A program made the position numbers and the translations under genes. A stretch of 64,000 nucleotides of DNA from Crambe crambe (Eukaryota; Porifera; Demospongiae; Poecilosclerida; Crambeidae), in NCBI GenBank assembly GCA_963924555.1, contig OZ004587.1, positions 3,472,001 to 3,536,000 of the forward strand, in the 5' to 3' direction. The notes below the pieces were generated by a model, which worked only from the letters and a program-made list of their open reading frames with translations, made no database searches and had not been told where the DNA came from. This document shows positions 1-15,300 of this stretch, piece after piece (the stretch's first letter is position 1; each line of letters starts with the position of its first letter).

Positions 1-315
1 AAGGCACTCTTGTGTAGGGTAAAACCGAATTCGGAGATCGGTAGAGCTGTTAGCCAGCTCGAGGCCCCTTTTCTTTGGCTAGAGTCATTGAATGTTGAAG
101 GGCACTAGATATGGAGGACTGGAGCTTATTTGCAGACTCTGTTTCGGCTTGGCGTCTCTACACGTACACGTACGTACACATACATAATACATGTACATAC
201 ATGTTTATACGCGAGACTACCGCGCGCGCGTGCACAAGGCGGAAGTACCACCCACCAGGTACTAGGTTGATCCCCGGCCCTATAGCCCTAGGCCAAGACT
301 CTCTGTAGCTGTGGA
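1..315 (+). promoter_or_regulatory. Presumed 5' UTR / promoter of the IRP1-type aconitase gene
   Basis: This stretch precedes the ATG at 316. It has no recognised coding content: the 65-codon frame at 111-308 looks random and has no continuation. There is no clear TATA box. A short alternating purine-pyrimidine patch (ACGTACACGTACGTACACATACATA, split here as ACGTACACGTACG then TACACATACATA) lies around 158-190. The transcription start cannot be placed from sequence alone. Confidence 0.35.
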
Positions 316-3300
316 ATGGCTGGAGGTAAGTACTACCTATCTCAGTAATAAGGTATATGGTGCTCCAATTATTAGGTCAGACTCGACAAACCCCGCCCAT
401 AGCACACATCTTTGATCTGATAATCGAGCTAACCCTTTTGAAGTTGGAAGGAGGTTCAGCACAGCCTGAATACATTTGGCTTACCCTCCACTTACCTTGA
501 TTAGTCCATGTTTCTGTTAGAAGTTCTGCTGAAACTTATCATTTAGAGTATAGCAACAGTTGTATCTTCTCACCCTATGTGCACATTTCACTTTTACTTC
601 AAGCTACCCCTTACATTTAGCTGGCATTCTCCATCTTGGAGGAGGTAATACTGTATTAATACTCACTATTCCAGCTCACTTGTGTTAAATGGTTTTTCTA
701 CCTGAAAGAGCTTCTAGAAGTACTGTTACCTCCCTCTTGGTTCAAAGGGATTCATTACCTTGCAACTGTTTTCTTTATATAAAATGTCAAAGTTTGGATG
801 GATGCTCTTGGTTGGAGTGAGCATCTGAGCTGATGAGTTAGTAAGGCTTAGCCTGGATATCTGGATGCTTATGCCAGTTCAGAGAATTAATTGGGGGTGG
901 AACCCTAATAATGCTGGAACTTGGTAGCTTTCAATTTCGCTTATGTTATTCAGCTTAAATCTAGCAACTTGACTGTGGTTTGATTCATGCTATAATCCTT
1001 CCTGCAATAGCCAAAGCTGGGTGGATATTGATTGCAGATGCCTGATTTGCATGTTATATGGGCAGTGATGCATCAGTGGAAAGGATTAAGTGTTAGGAAG
1101 ATATGAGTAGTAGCCTGCTAACTGACATGGGATATTGTACTCAGGCTATGGGATGGTTGACAGTTGTCTTGAAATGGAGTATTCAGGATTTACCTGGACA
1201 AAAGAACCAGACTATAGCAGTTAAAAAAAGACTGTTTAGGAGAATGCAGTTTCTAATCTATTAAGCCTTGTTTGCACGGCACTTTCACTTTTTATCCAGA
1301 TCAGAATCCAGATTAGTGCACATTTAAATGCCTTATCCAGATTGAAATCCAGGAATTGAATCCAGAATTCAACCCACATCCGGATATGGATTCAATACGG
1401 ATTCAATTCTAATTCGCTTTGACTGTTTACATGTGAAGTGGATTTGTATCCGGATTCCGATGTGGATAAGTGGCGGTGTTTAGTGTATATGTAGAAGCAG
1501 GACTACAATCTAATAGAAACAGTGATATTGTGTGGCCAGCTAATACATTGAGGGAATGAAGTTGTAGCTTTGTACATAGCATGCACATGTACTTGCACCG
1601 AGTAAAAACAGGTCATAAACTAGGTATTATCATCTCAGAATAATTATTACCTCTAGATTGTATTCATTTGCTTGCTATATATTATATTTACCTTGCCCTA
1701 TACCCGTGTATTATCAGTTTGCAGTAGTTCATCTTCTAGTAAAGTCCTGAGTAGAGCCATTTCACCATTAGTGTTAGAGAAGGCTTTTTTTGTGGTAAAG
1801 TACAGTTACTATGACTGTGTGCATGTATGTGAACTGTAGCACCACTGCTACATCTCACCAGAACATGTACTGTCTTTAAACTCATGTCTGCATGATATCA
1901 GGAAGTATTTCTTGCCTGCAAGATCAGAGACCACTAAGGATTCAAGTGACCCTGAGAATGAGCATGATAATGAAAATCTGTGCATCATAACAAGTTTGAA
2001 AGTTTCAGTTGATTCGTGAGGTGCTATGTAATTATCTTGATGGTAAAACCTGATCGGAAAGTTGGGGGTGGGGGGTGATACATGAAACCTGCTCTGTCTG
2101 ACATTCAACGATTATTTTTCTGCAGAAAACCCATTCCAGTCATATTTGAAATCTTTAGAAGTGGAAGGGTATAAACTGAAGTACTATGATATCAGAGAAT
2201 TAGCAGCTGAAAAATATGGTAAGTTTGTATCAATCATATAAGGAGGGTTTTAATTTCTTTAAAATTATTTAGATCGGTTGCCATATTGTATTCGTGTTTT
2301 GCTGGAATCCGCTGTGAGAAACTGTGATAATTTCCAAGTGGTTCCTCGTGATATCAATGGAATTCTTGATTGGGAAAAGAAACAGTTTGAAGGAGTGGAA
2401 ATTCCATTTTGCCCATCCAGGGTTATCTTGCAAGATTTCACGTGAGTGTTTTGTTTGTTTTTTGTTATTTTTTAAGTGATGTTAATGTAAATGTAAATAG
2501 TGACAATGGCAGTTATTAATTGGAGGTGTTATACCGTTCTCCCAATGCTTCTTTGCTCCCATTCTCTTTGTTATTTGTTTTGCTTGATTGTTGTTAATAG
2601 TTTAGTTCAAGAGGGGCTGTTGTTCAGTACGTAGGTATAATTGTATATAACATTGTTTATACTATTACATATTGACTATTAAATATCGTGGGCTTCATTC
2701 AAGTACAGTCCAGCACTAGCCAATCCTCAATTTGTTCTCATTATTTCATCACATCTTTAAATAAAATGACAAGATTTACTTGATCAGATGCTGCTCTTGA
2801 AATTTGATAGTTGCCGCTCCCACATAGCCTTTACCTTAAAGGAATCTGAGCTGCTTCCAAATAATGACCTATGCACAAGCACACAATATGGAGGACTCTA
2901 GAGAGTCTACTTATGTATGAGTCTTGAAGAGGAGCTTTGATGCAGCTTTAAATTTAAGCCATCCTGACCTGGCTATTTTCTCTTGTTCACATTTATAGTG
3001 GAGTTCCTGCTCTTGTTGACTTTGCTGCTATGAGGGACACTGTAAAGAGATTAGGTGGCAATCCAACCAAAATAAATCCAGTGGTTCCAGCAGATCTGGT
3101 TATTGATCATTCTGTTCAGGTTGATGTCTTCAGAAGGTGTGTTTGTTTGTTTTTTTATATGTACATTGTAGCTGATAATATGTAGGGTACATATACGTAG
3201 TAAGCTGCATATTTAAACTGGATAAGATTTTGATTGTCTATAACTATTATTGTCCATGTACAGAAATGACTCGACTAAAGAGTGTTTCAAGTTTAAAAGG

Positions 3301-6300
3301 TGTGCCATTTTATTGCTGCAAGTGATGCACAAGGTTTTATGGTACTAGTGTTGTGGGCCAGAATAAAACTTAGTGTTTATTATCATACATTAGTCCTAAA
3401 TAGCATTTTGAATACATCTGGCATCCCCATAAGGGAAAGAAATTCTTTGTAAACAAAAAAAGTGGTCACTTTCTCTATGTAAGGATGACCTTGATGGCTC
3501 CATACTTGATTTCTTCTAAATAGAGTGAAGATCAACTTGTATAATATTACACAATATTTATTGTGCATTTAGGAGCAGAGAGTGTGTTAGTTAGCAGGTC
3601 AAAACTTCTTTCTTTTCTATGTACCCCAATACAGGTTTTCAAAATACTATACAAAATACTATATTGGATTGCTACATACGTCTACACAGAAAGTGAAAAC
3701 TCATTATTTTGACAATTAAAATATAGTTCTGTTTACCGTAGTGGCTGAAGTTGTCACAATTTTTTTTTGGCTCTGTAGTGTAGTCAATAGCATACTCCAG
3801 AAGCCTCAACATGTGCAGGAGGGGTGAGACCATGTAGAAGCATGCAGCTATATCACCCACTGAAGCTGGGCATGGCTGCTTGGCTCTCTCTACTGCACTG
3901 TATCCTCCCTATAGTTACAAAAATGTCGTATTTGTTTGTTTGAAAATAAGTTCAGTCATGAATAAGTACTTCAGTCACCTCATACCTACAAAGAAAAATA
4001 AGGCTGTGTAGGGATGGCCCTTATTGTGACTGGGCCAGTACTAAAACATGTACTACATTTCTGCAGCCATTAACTAGATAGCAGTGAGTGTATACAATGC
4101 CAGAACTGAATGTAAAGTAACAATTCAGCAAGTGAACACAGCAACCAAGCTTGAGTTTCAGCTTATTGAAAATATATATCTAAATCTACACTCCAAAATT
4201 CCCCATGCAGGCATACCTATAGGTGTCATGATAAGTAGAAAAAATAAATCACTTATACCACTAGACAACTGGGATATAGGCCAAAGTGAAGCTGAGCTAG
4301 CACCGGAAATACAAGATGTGCGTACTGCGAGACCCACCCTTCCAACTAACGAGCTACCAAGCCGTTTTGCTTCAGCTAAGAGCGACAAGGAAGTTTCTGC
4401 AGTGAGAAAAAAATTCGTCCCCAAGAAGACTCTGGAAGATACTACGTATTGTGTTAGGTTATGGAATCAGTGGGCAGAATATCGTACTACTACTACTAAT
4501 GGAACTTACTGATGCTGACTTCCAGTATTGGATGATCATTTTTATTTTGGAAATGAATAAAAAATAAAAATAAAAAAAAGATGGAAGTGAATATCCAGCA
4601 AATACACTTCACCACATTGTCTGTGGAATAATGAGACACCTAAAATGGAATGGTAGACCAGCTCTTGATTTTTTTTCTGACAAAAAATTCTGCGAATTTA
4701 AGGCATCATTGGATGCTGAAATGAAACGCATTCAAGGTTTGGGTATTGGTATCCGAAAAAAAAAACAAGCTGAATAATCACACAAACTGAGGAAGAAATA
4801 TTGTTTGGAAAAGGGCCTTCTAGGGGACAAAAGTTCTCAGGTATTGCATTAGGCTTTATTTTGCACTACGAAGTGGCAAAGAACACCCCCAACTCCGATC
4901 AAATCCCTGCCAAATTAAAGTGATAGAGAGAAGTGGTGAAAGGCCCTATCTAAGATACACTGAAGAGATATCGAAAAATAGACCAGGAGGCCTAAAAGGG
5001 AGGAAAATGCAGCCGAAAGTTGTCATTCAGCATGCTAACCTGGAAAATCCAGAGTGGTGCTTTTTGAGATTGTTCAAATATATATCAGTCTTTGCCCAAT
5101 AGATAGACCACATCATGCCATCTAGCAAGCCAACACCATCCTGCTGGTATACAAATAAGCCATTGGGGCATAACACATTCCATAGAACAGTAGCCAGGCT
5201 ATGCAATGAAGCTGGAATTGGAGGGTTCAAGATGAACTATTCCTTACGAGCTGCTGCAGCTTCTTGGCTATATCAGCATGGTGTTGATGAACAACTAGTA
5301 ATGGAGGAAACGGGACACAGAAGTATCGAAGGTGTGAGGAGTTATAAGAGGAACCAATACTCAAAGAGAAGCACTATCAGATATTTTCAACAACAGCAAG
5401 AAAGTGTGCATGGTCGACTCATCTTTGTTAGTACCTGCTGGATCATCCTCATCACTAGTACCTACCCCAGTACCTGCGATACCTGCTGAATCATCTTCGG
5501 TCTGTAGTACCTACCGGATCATCCTCATCTGTAATGCATCATACTATCAAGCAGACCCAAAATAGTTTACCAGGGTTTAGCTTTACCGGGTGTTCTTCTA
5601 TAAACATTAGCATCAACTAATACACTAACTAACTAGCTAGCTACTGCTATAGTTATGACTTAATTCATTATTGTCTTTCTTCATTTTATCCCTAAAACCT
5701 GTATAGGAAAAAAAAAAACTCTTGTTATGCCTAAGGGGTGGATTCTATTATGCCCATGAGGGTGGATTCTATTATGCCCATGAGGGTGGATTCTATATGT
5801 AGAGTCCCTTCACAGAGGGATTTAGAATCCTCACACTCTCCATTATAATAGTATAGTAGCTATAGTCTAATGTGTCATAGAACCTGAGCATAGTCTTGTA
5901 TAAAGCTACCTATGTAGCTAACACTTCCTTGTTGCTATAAAGTTTTCAGGGGGTTGCTGTGTGATATGCATGATCTAAATAAGTTAGACAATGGGAAAGA
6001 GAGGCCAGGCCAAGTAGTGCCAAGGCATTCCTAGTTTTTAAAAAAGGCTAACTTGTCGTAGCTGTTATCAGGAACTATGAACTTTTTTTTCTTGGATGAA
6101 CAGTAGTTATCTCGTTATTGTAAAGTAAGTAGCTATCAGAGATTGCGGTAGCACTCTCTATGTAGGGTTTTAACGGAATGGGCATGGCTTTTCTCATTAG
6201 AACAATAGAAACCGGACTCTCTGTATTTCTTCTATTCTTGCTACAGGCTCAACTAAACTTCTTACCTCTGGAAAACTGTGCAGAAGATGATATGTCTGCT

Positions 6301-9300
6301 CAAACTCTTCCAGAACAGCTCAACAATCGGCACCAGCCGCCGTCTAAATCTAAAATTTTATTCATTCATCATCAGATTCATCTTTTTTGACGGCTGTAAC
6401 TCCATGATCCTTTTACATACGACAATCAAATTCGTATCAACTTGTGCAGTTATAATCACACAATGTGCTTTTACCGTCATTATCCACACTGTGTCCCTCC
6501 AAAATGATCAGTCAAATCGAACAACTTTTCATTACAAATGATACTGTCAGCCATTTTGAAATTAACGGTGTCATTTGTCACGCGTGAGCATCTGTCACGA
6601 TCATATGCATGTACACACGTGCCAACCAGTACCTAGCTAGCTAGCTAGCCGCCTTGGCCAGGTATAAGGATAGATAGCTGGTATCATTAATTTCCTTCTG
6701 TTAATAAAAACTGTCTCTAATCATATACCACTGTTTAATAGTAGACTATAGAATGTGAGTACGTAAAGGCTTAGTGATGGGATATGGACCTGGAAGCTGG
6801 AAAGCATGTAGCCTCAACATGGCCTAATTTTCTGTAGCTTTTTTCCCTGTGATTATCCTAAACAGGAGTTTTAGTTATTCGAGTATTGCTGATAAAATTT
6901 GCACAAGATTATTGATAACACCCACAAATCAATGCAATTGAATGGTCTCTAACTTTAAGCTCCGTGAGGTACTTCCAGCTTGATAAATAATGGGTCAAAA
7001 TTGTGATCTCTTCATTTTTAATTTTCGCTGAGGTACAGTGCCGAAGGTAACTATAGTACGTACATCATATTAGTAGCACTCACAATGATGCGCATCAAGC
7101 ACAAGCTTCTTTAGCTACACAAACTTTGCCAAACTCATTGAGAAGACTGCAATAAACACAAACAACAGAGGTTCATTTGTAAGTACCAAAGAGAGTGAAG
7201 GAGAATCTTAGAACAATGACTTTGAGGCTTCCAAACAATGAGAGAATCCAGTACACATACTTCAAGCTATGTGTGAGAGTAACTATTCAAAATGGCAGTT
7301 TTGAAGAGCAAGAATACTATGTAAGTACCAACCTTACTACAATATTAAAGCCATATTGCTCAGTGCGCAGTTTATTATATATATGTGTGGATTCAAGCAA
7401 TATGGTTGTTCCTTTACCATTGAATAATTCACAGACCAAGTTTCAGGACTATGGAGCTTACTGTTTCAGAAATACGGCATCACTGGATTATTCTTCTTTA
7501 TTATTATTCTTCTTCTTCTTCTTAGACAACCATATCTCTCGAACCACTCAAGCTACAGCTATGATTTCTGGATAAATCCACTCCAAATCCTACAACTACG
7601 ATTTTTTGTACTTGTCAATCCTCGAAAGAGTCTATGTTATATAAATATATAATAAAATGCACTCCTTTGTTGAATATCAGAGAGTAAGATAGTGCTCTCT
7701 AAGTAGGGATGGCACGGATGCTCCATTGGAGTAGTTCTTCATATTTTCTTTCATAACTCCAGAATACTTACCTCCTGCAGTCAGCAACTCCTAACTTGAA
7801 GACAGAACACCTTCAATGTGCTAGGACTCAAATATGAAGAGCAGAGAACAAAGCAGTATCATTTTACAGCAACTTCAAAAATCGCCGTTTTCATCTGGTC
7901 GTTCATCATCATCATCATCAAACAACTTATTTCAGAAATGGTTCATTCAAATACTATAATTCTTATACCAATCTACTCAGAAATGACTGCACTATAATCC
8001 TCTACCTTTAAATCGACATATTCAAAAATAGCACGTCATTTTCCAACTTGTTATAAGGCAGACATTAAGCCCCGCCCCGTACATGTGATTCTTGGTCCTT
8101 GACCTTGTAACTGACTAGTGAATCTGTCATTAGCTTTCTCAGTCTCTTGATGCTGAGAGTGTAAACCCTAGGCACTAGTCTGGTTATGACTGATGCAACA
8201 GTATATCAGGTACATATCAGTAAAGGCATTAAAAATTATATACAAAATTAGGTCAATGGCAATCTTATTATAAACTGTATAGATCTTCCAGATCAGATTC
8301 ATTTCAGCTCATACAATATTATGATGAAATCTGCAATGAACTTTAACTTTTGATAGCATCCAGTTGCCTGTAATAAAATAATAGAGCATTACATCAAAAA
8401 GGATGATGAACAAATAAAGGAAAAAAATATTTATTCTAAATAAAAAAGAGAAGTAGGGATGGCTGTGTGTGGTTCAAAAAAGTTCAGCAACAAGAGAGTG
8501 AACTTCTCTGTCAAGTAACCCCTTACCTATCACCAACTACGAGGTAACTATTCCTACTTCACTCCCTTAAATTATCATGGGAGTGAAGTTGGCTCGTAGT
8601 TGGTGATGGGTAAGGGGTTACTTGACTGAAGTTCACTTTCTTGTTGCTGAACTTTTTTGAACCACACACAGCCATCCCTACTTCTCTTTTTTATTTAGAA
8701 TAAATTTTTTTTTCCTTTATCAGATTTATTACTACCCTCGGTTGGGCATATTTCACTTGGCCGTTGGGTAGTAATATATCATAATATTCAACACAGGAGT
8801 GTGCAATAAGTATCTGTTGCACTGAAGTTGTGCCGGCTAACTTGTTATTCATGCCCTACCAGTACATAATATATTGCTTTCATAATTTCATGCAGTGATG
8901 ATGCTTTGGAGAAAAACCAGGAGATGGAATTTCAGCGTAACAAAGAACGATTTCAATTCTTGAAGTGGGGTGCCAAGGCTTTCAACAACATGCAAATTAT
9001 TCCACCTGGCTCTGGAATAGTTCATCAGGTTAGTACTCCTTTGGTAAGTGTAGATTGATTCGTCAGTTGTTTATCTTTTCCCAAGAGCATAACAAACCCT
9101 CAAATGAATTATGTGTAAGAAAAGGAACATCCATATACACTGAAATTTAAGGCCTTAATTGTTTAAGATTTCAGGGGCTTGTTGAGGTAGGAGTATAGCA
9201 ACAAGAACAATCTAGGTATCAGTTAGCTCTGGAGGTCTTGAGAACATTCTTAAAACTATTGGCTGTCGTCTCATGCATAGAGCGACAATTTTGTGTCTTA

Positions 9301-12300
9301 TTATGAGTGTTCTTCAGACCTTTAAGTACATACGAAAGAAAATTTGGGGAATTAACTTCTGATAAGAGAGGTCTATTTTTAGAGACATCTTTGCTTTCAC
9401 TGATTCTTCCATTTTACTTCTGGCTTGGCTTCTAGCTGCAGTGTAAACCACCAAAAAATTCCTGTTCCTACTACTGCAGCAAGCCTATATAGCAACAAGG
9501 TGCCAGAAACTACATAGGAAAAGCCTCTTAATTAGCCTCGTACCCAGGGTCTAGAATTATGTGGAGGCGGGAAATAGAGCCTGGTACCCACTGTTTGTGC
9601 ATGTGCACGCTAAATTCCCACCTATTACACTTTATGACGGTGTGTGATGCAAGAAAGCTATTGCAATGAAATTCTCTGGAGAAGAGAAGACAAGACTGGC
9701 ACTTCTAAACTATTCATAGTGGCAAGAATTTCTTTATCCATAAGCCGCTCTCCCTTAAATCCAGAGGAGATGATCACAGCTTCAGCTCTGCACTATTCCT
9801 CAACAAACAAACAGAGAGAATCGCTTGCTGCTGCTCCTTGTTCAGTACTAGGTGGGGTTGTCCTTGCCAAGATAGGTTTTAAAATAAACACACTGTCCGC
9901 AAAGAAGAACTGGTAAACTAGAGCTAGTCTGCTGCAGTGCTGATTCAGCAGTATTGTGTCATGCATCACGGAAGATTACTGAGAGATAACAATTCCCCCC
10001 AATCATGGGGGGAAATTGGCGCATGCGCAAACAGTGGGTACCATGCTCTTTTGTCCGCCTCTGCAAAATTTTAGAGCCTGGGTATGAGGCTAAGGTTTAG
10101 TTAGAAGAAACCAATCCAATAGTATGCAATTTCAAGTGCAAAATAAGATTGTTGTAGATTTTCTGTCCCTAGCTACTGGCTGTTCTACTACTGCAATAGC
10201 AACCAAGGTGAGAAGAGCTATAGGTTTAGCTAGAAGGAACTAGCCGCAATTTCAAGTGCAAAAATAAGATTTTCTTTGGGTGCAGGCTAGTAATAAGTAC
10301 ATACATTAGCTCCAATCCTACTCCACAATCATGCTACCTCGAGATTAAAGTCACATTTTGAAATTAAAATGCCACAGTTCAGTATTGATAGTTTTTTTAA
10401 CCATAGTTTTCATCGATAAAATATTTTTGGATGCCTTTGCTTATATGAATATTATTTACCTGAATAATATAACATAATGGCACAATGGATATTCAGAACA
10501 TGAACAATTACTGTTTAAGCTTGCGAAGTAAGTACTGCATTCTTCTGGCCATCATGTTTCTTTGAAAGTATTTCAAACCACGAGATGGACTTCCTGATCC
10601 CAAAAGATTGCTGTCAATCTTGCTAACAGAGAAGGTGAGAAAGTTGTGAAGGAGAAGAGAATAAGCAAGGCTCATACACGAAGTAAGAATCCTTTTATCA
10701 AAACTGAATATTATTCACAAAAGGGTGTACAAGGATTTGCAGGTATGCTTGCCTACATCGACTAGCTGCTGCAAGATTTTATCCTAGAAAAATAGGGGAA
10801 AAGTTTGGCAGAGCCACAGTTTATTTGACTATCTTGAAGACATGAAGAGAAAGCAAGATGAAGATAAATTGACCTCTAAAAAACATAACAGACTAGTCAT
10901 CAAAAGATCATTTGTACAGAACTTGCACCTACATAAAAGAGGGAAGGGCTGCTGTAAAGAAAACTGCTTGAATACCATGGGGTCAATGTTGATGACATAT
11001 GTGTGCACTCAAGTTCCATTTATGTACCTTTTTCCATCATGTACTTAGGTGAATTTAGAATATTTGGGTCGTGTTGTCTTCAACACAGATGGTCTCCTCT
11101 ATCCTGATAGTGTTGTTGGCACTGACAGTCATACTACAATGATCAATGGTTTAGGTATCATGGGATGGGGTAAGTAAATTCCATACTGAATTGATACATA
11201 CACATATATAATATATGATGACTGATGCCGGTAGGTGTTGGTGGCATTGAAGCTGAAGCTGTGATGTTAGGCCAAGCTATCAGCATGATATTGCCAAAAG
11301 TAGTTGGATATAAACTGACTGGTGAAATTGAGCCCCTAACTACATCCACTGATGTTGTTCTTACTATAACCAAGGCAAGTATTTACCTGAGTGTACACTT
11401 AATTTTATTGTTAGAGGAGTAGGACCCTGTCTCTTCAAGTACCCTTGATATTTAGCATACATGTTGCAGTCCTGGCACTAAAATAATGTGATCCTCACCC
11501 CACATTAGAATCAGCCAAGTCACATCAGTCCTTAGCAGCTGTCTAACAAAGTATGCATTAATGCTTGTAATTGCCTCCTCTCTATCCCTTAAACATAATA
11601 GAATCTTCGCCAGATCGGTGTTGTAGGAAAATTCGTGGAATTTTTTGGTCCAGGTGTTGCGGAATTATCTATAGCAGATCGTGCTACTATTTCAAATATG
11701 TGTCCAGAATATGGAGCAACGGCTGCTTTTTTCCCCGTTGATGAAATGAGTTTGAAATACCTAAAACAAACGGGTAAGTTATCTTTAATGAGTCACTTGA
11801 AAAAGTATGCATACTGATACATAACTTTTCAAAGTGCTAATGTGCATTACTGGGCATAAGTCATATTAGTGGCATGTTGTGTGTGGTATGTGGTTGGGCC
11901 CTTAGAAACACCTCCAGAGCGGTAAGACGCTGACACTGCATATAGACTAATACAAAAGTTCCATTCTCCCACTTGGACCAGTGAATTATTATCCACTCTC
12001 CACTGGTGTTTGAAATTTGAAAAAAAGTAGTGAATGATCAAAATGCAAGGATGCAAATAGACTTTAGGCTATTTAGTGCTAGCTATGAACAATACACTAT
12101 ACTTAGAGATAAGTCATAAACTCTTCTACCCTTATTCTAGAGGGCTACAATGAATCACTACTCTACACAGAGAGGCATTAAGATTTCTATAAATTGACTT
12201 TTGTTGTTGTTTTTTATCGATACACTGACTCACAGGTTAAAATTCTGTTTTGGCCATCTGTTAGAGGAGTGGAGTATGGGCGGGCCACATAGAATAGTAG

Positions 12301-15300
12301 CTACATACGTAGTTGGAGTTATCTCGTTTAGCTAGCTATTTATCCTGATCAGATGGTGTTTTCTAAACATTCCAGTCACTGTCACTCCTTACTGCACTAT
12401 ACTGCTCATCCTCTACGAAGATTGTAAGCTATTTATTATCCTCCTTTGAGATGTGCTCATGACAACAAAAGCGTTAGCAGCAGCTCAGCCAGCACTTGGC
12501 TGTAGTCTATGAGCTGAATAAGAAAGGAAAAGCTAAAACACATCTTAATTATAATGCGGAATTGAGGGAAGTGAAGCAATTGAGAGAGCATGCGCACATT
12601 ATCCATCAAAATTGCCAAAAAGCCACAAACCACAAAGCTGGGCAGGAAACTCTTGCAGTGTCAATTTTTTTCCTCCTTACCCCTTCCCTACACATTTACG
12701 TAGTTGTCTCTGTCTCCTTAGGGAGACGTGATGGTATAGGATCCTGGCACTTCCTCCAAGTACCATGGTACCCCCGAATAATGTGATGGTGCTCAGGGGC
12801 CAGAGATTTCAGTTGGGTGGATAGTTGTGGGGATGTATCTTACAAGGGGTGCAAAGTGCTATCATAATGATTCAGTTGTGACCAGGATCCTGTGCACCCT
12901 CCACAACTACACTCCCCTCATGTGCAGGGAGTGTTTAACATGAGTATGGTTGGTATAGTTTAATTGGTCCAGAGAATGAGAACAACTTTAATTTCTTTAT
13001 AGGAAGGGATGAAATCCAGATTAAATATATAGAATCATACTTGAAGGCAACAGGACTGTTCAGAAACTACAGGGTCCCTTCACAAGATCCAGTTTTTTCA
13101 GAAGTGGTGGAACTTGACTTGTCTACAGTGGTACCATCAATGAGTGGACCTAAACGTCCTCATGATCGTGTATCTGTCTCAGATATGAAACAAGATTTCA
13201 ACCAATGTCTTAATAATAAGGTATATAATCATAGTGATGCTATTCTTTTATTTACCGGTTAGAGGTTTATTTCTCTTATTCATAGGTTGGCTTTAAGGGA
13301 TATGGAATTGATTTAGAGCGACGAAAAGATATTAGTAAATTTGAGTATCAAGGCAAGGAATATTCAATATCTCATGGTTAGTTTTTATCATATGCAATAA
13401 TAAAATATCTTTTTATGTAAGCCTAACTGCTAGCTACGTAAGTTGATGCAAAGTGGAGACCATATTGTTGCATATATTAGGCAAGTGAACTGCAGGGATA
13501 TTAATACAGCAAGTGTACTTATGTAGCTTACCTTGGACTCCTAATATTGTACACTCATACTTCACTGCTGATTAAGTTTCTGGATCTGTTATCTACATAC
13601 GAAGTACAATCAGAGATTGAAACTGTTGCTACTGCTTCCTGCCGTGTGATATCTCTTTTTCAGGTTCTGTGTTGATTGCTGCTATTACCAGTTGTACAAA
13701 TACTTCAAATCCATCTGTCATGTTGGGAGCAGGAATTCTTGCCAAAAATGCGATTGAAAAGGGACTATCTGTTGCTCCTTATGTTAAAACTAGTCTGAGC
13801 CCTGGATCTGGAGTCGTCACATACTATCTGAAGGAATCAGGTGTTATTCCATACCTTGATAAACTAGGGTAAATTTTGACATCATAAACTAGTAATATTT
13901 TGATGGATACAACTATGTTAACTCAGATTTCAACTGGTTGGCTATGGTTGTATGACGTGCATTGGTAATAGTGGACCACTTCCACCTGAAGTTGTTGCTG
14001 CAATAGAAGAAAAAGACTTGGTAGCAGTTGGAGTTTTATCTGGGAATAGGTGAGTGATGGTGCAATCATTGATGTGATTGCAAGTACAAGTACACAATTA
14101 TCTATATGTGATAGTACTTGAGAAAAGGGGTCTTATGGAGCAAAAATTCAAAACTGGAGTTAGTATCATTTTAAAGCTCTTAATCTGGATTTTTTTTTTT
14201 TTTTTTTTTTTTGGTTTTTGAATTTTTACATCTCCTGTACGTACATTTTATATGATAGCTTGTAAAGTTTCATCTTTTAATGTTTTGTGTGATAAGACCC
14301 CTCAAGTACTATCGACAGTTGTTCCAGCTGATATTTTGCTCTTTACAGGAACTTTGAAGGTCGTATCAATCCACATACAAGGGCTAATTACCTTGCATCG
14401 CCCCCTCTGTGCATAGCTTATGCCATTGCTGGTACCGTTTTAATTGATTTTGAAAAGGAACCTCTTGGTTAGTAGACTATCAATTTCTTTACTACACAAT
14501 AGGGGTGTATTCACACTGTAACTGTCTTGAATTCCTTAGTGTAATGTTCATTGTCAGACAAAAAATATGTACATATGTATCAGATGTAGTACCCAACAAG
14601 TAAAGGCCCCCAGATTAAGTTAACATAACATTCTTTATACTGCTATTAGGGAGATCCATATTGGGTGGCAGCTGTTGGTCATACTGTAATATTCTCCTAG
14701 TGGAACAGCACTATTACAGTATTTCACTAATAAACACTGCATTATATCTTCCCTGTAAAATATAGTACACAGATTTTTTTTTCTGCCTTTCCCCCTCCTC
14801 TTTTTTCAAGGTTGTTTAATTGTTTTTTTGTTTCATTTTAGGTTTTTCCCCCACTGGTGAGTCTGTTTTCCTTCGTGATATATGGCCTTCAAGACTTGAA
14901 CTTCAAGAGATAGAGCGTCAATATGTGTTACCTGCTATGTTTAAGGAGACATATGCAAAGATTACTCAAGGAAATAAGAATTGGAACAGTCTTCAAGCTT
15001 CACAATCTCAACTGTATCAATGGAATAAATTGTCTACATACATTAAAAGCCCTCCCTTCTTTGAAGAGATGACTCTTGAAGTACCATCGATATCACCTAT
15101 TGTTGATGCTAATGTTCTCCTCAATCTTGGAGACTCAGTAACAACAGGTAAATATAGCTCTTTTTTTTTTTTTTTGCATATACGTACATGTTTAGAAGTA
15201 TATTTCCAACTAAATGATTCAGTAACAATATATGCACCAATTCAGTTCCCTGTGATCATTTAGTCACTTCACTTTTTAAAAATCAATATGCAGATTGTTA

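Noticed and set aside
4158..4424. 88-codon minus-strand frame
   Set aside because: Antisense of the Crypton relic, which has family motifs in the sense direction.
6640..6652. AGCTAGCTAGCTAGC palindromic strings here and at several other sites, considered as regulatory sites
   Set aside because: GCTAGC/AGCT runs are scattered throughout this window in non-coding DNA and show no consistent position relative to genes.
7195..7575. 126-codon frame in ACO1 intron 4
   Set aside because: Ends in a TTC/TTA-rich low-complexity stretch, no domain, no exon borders.
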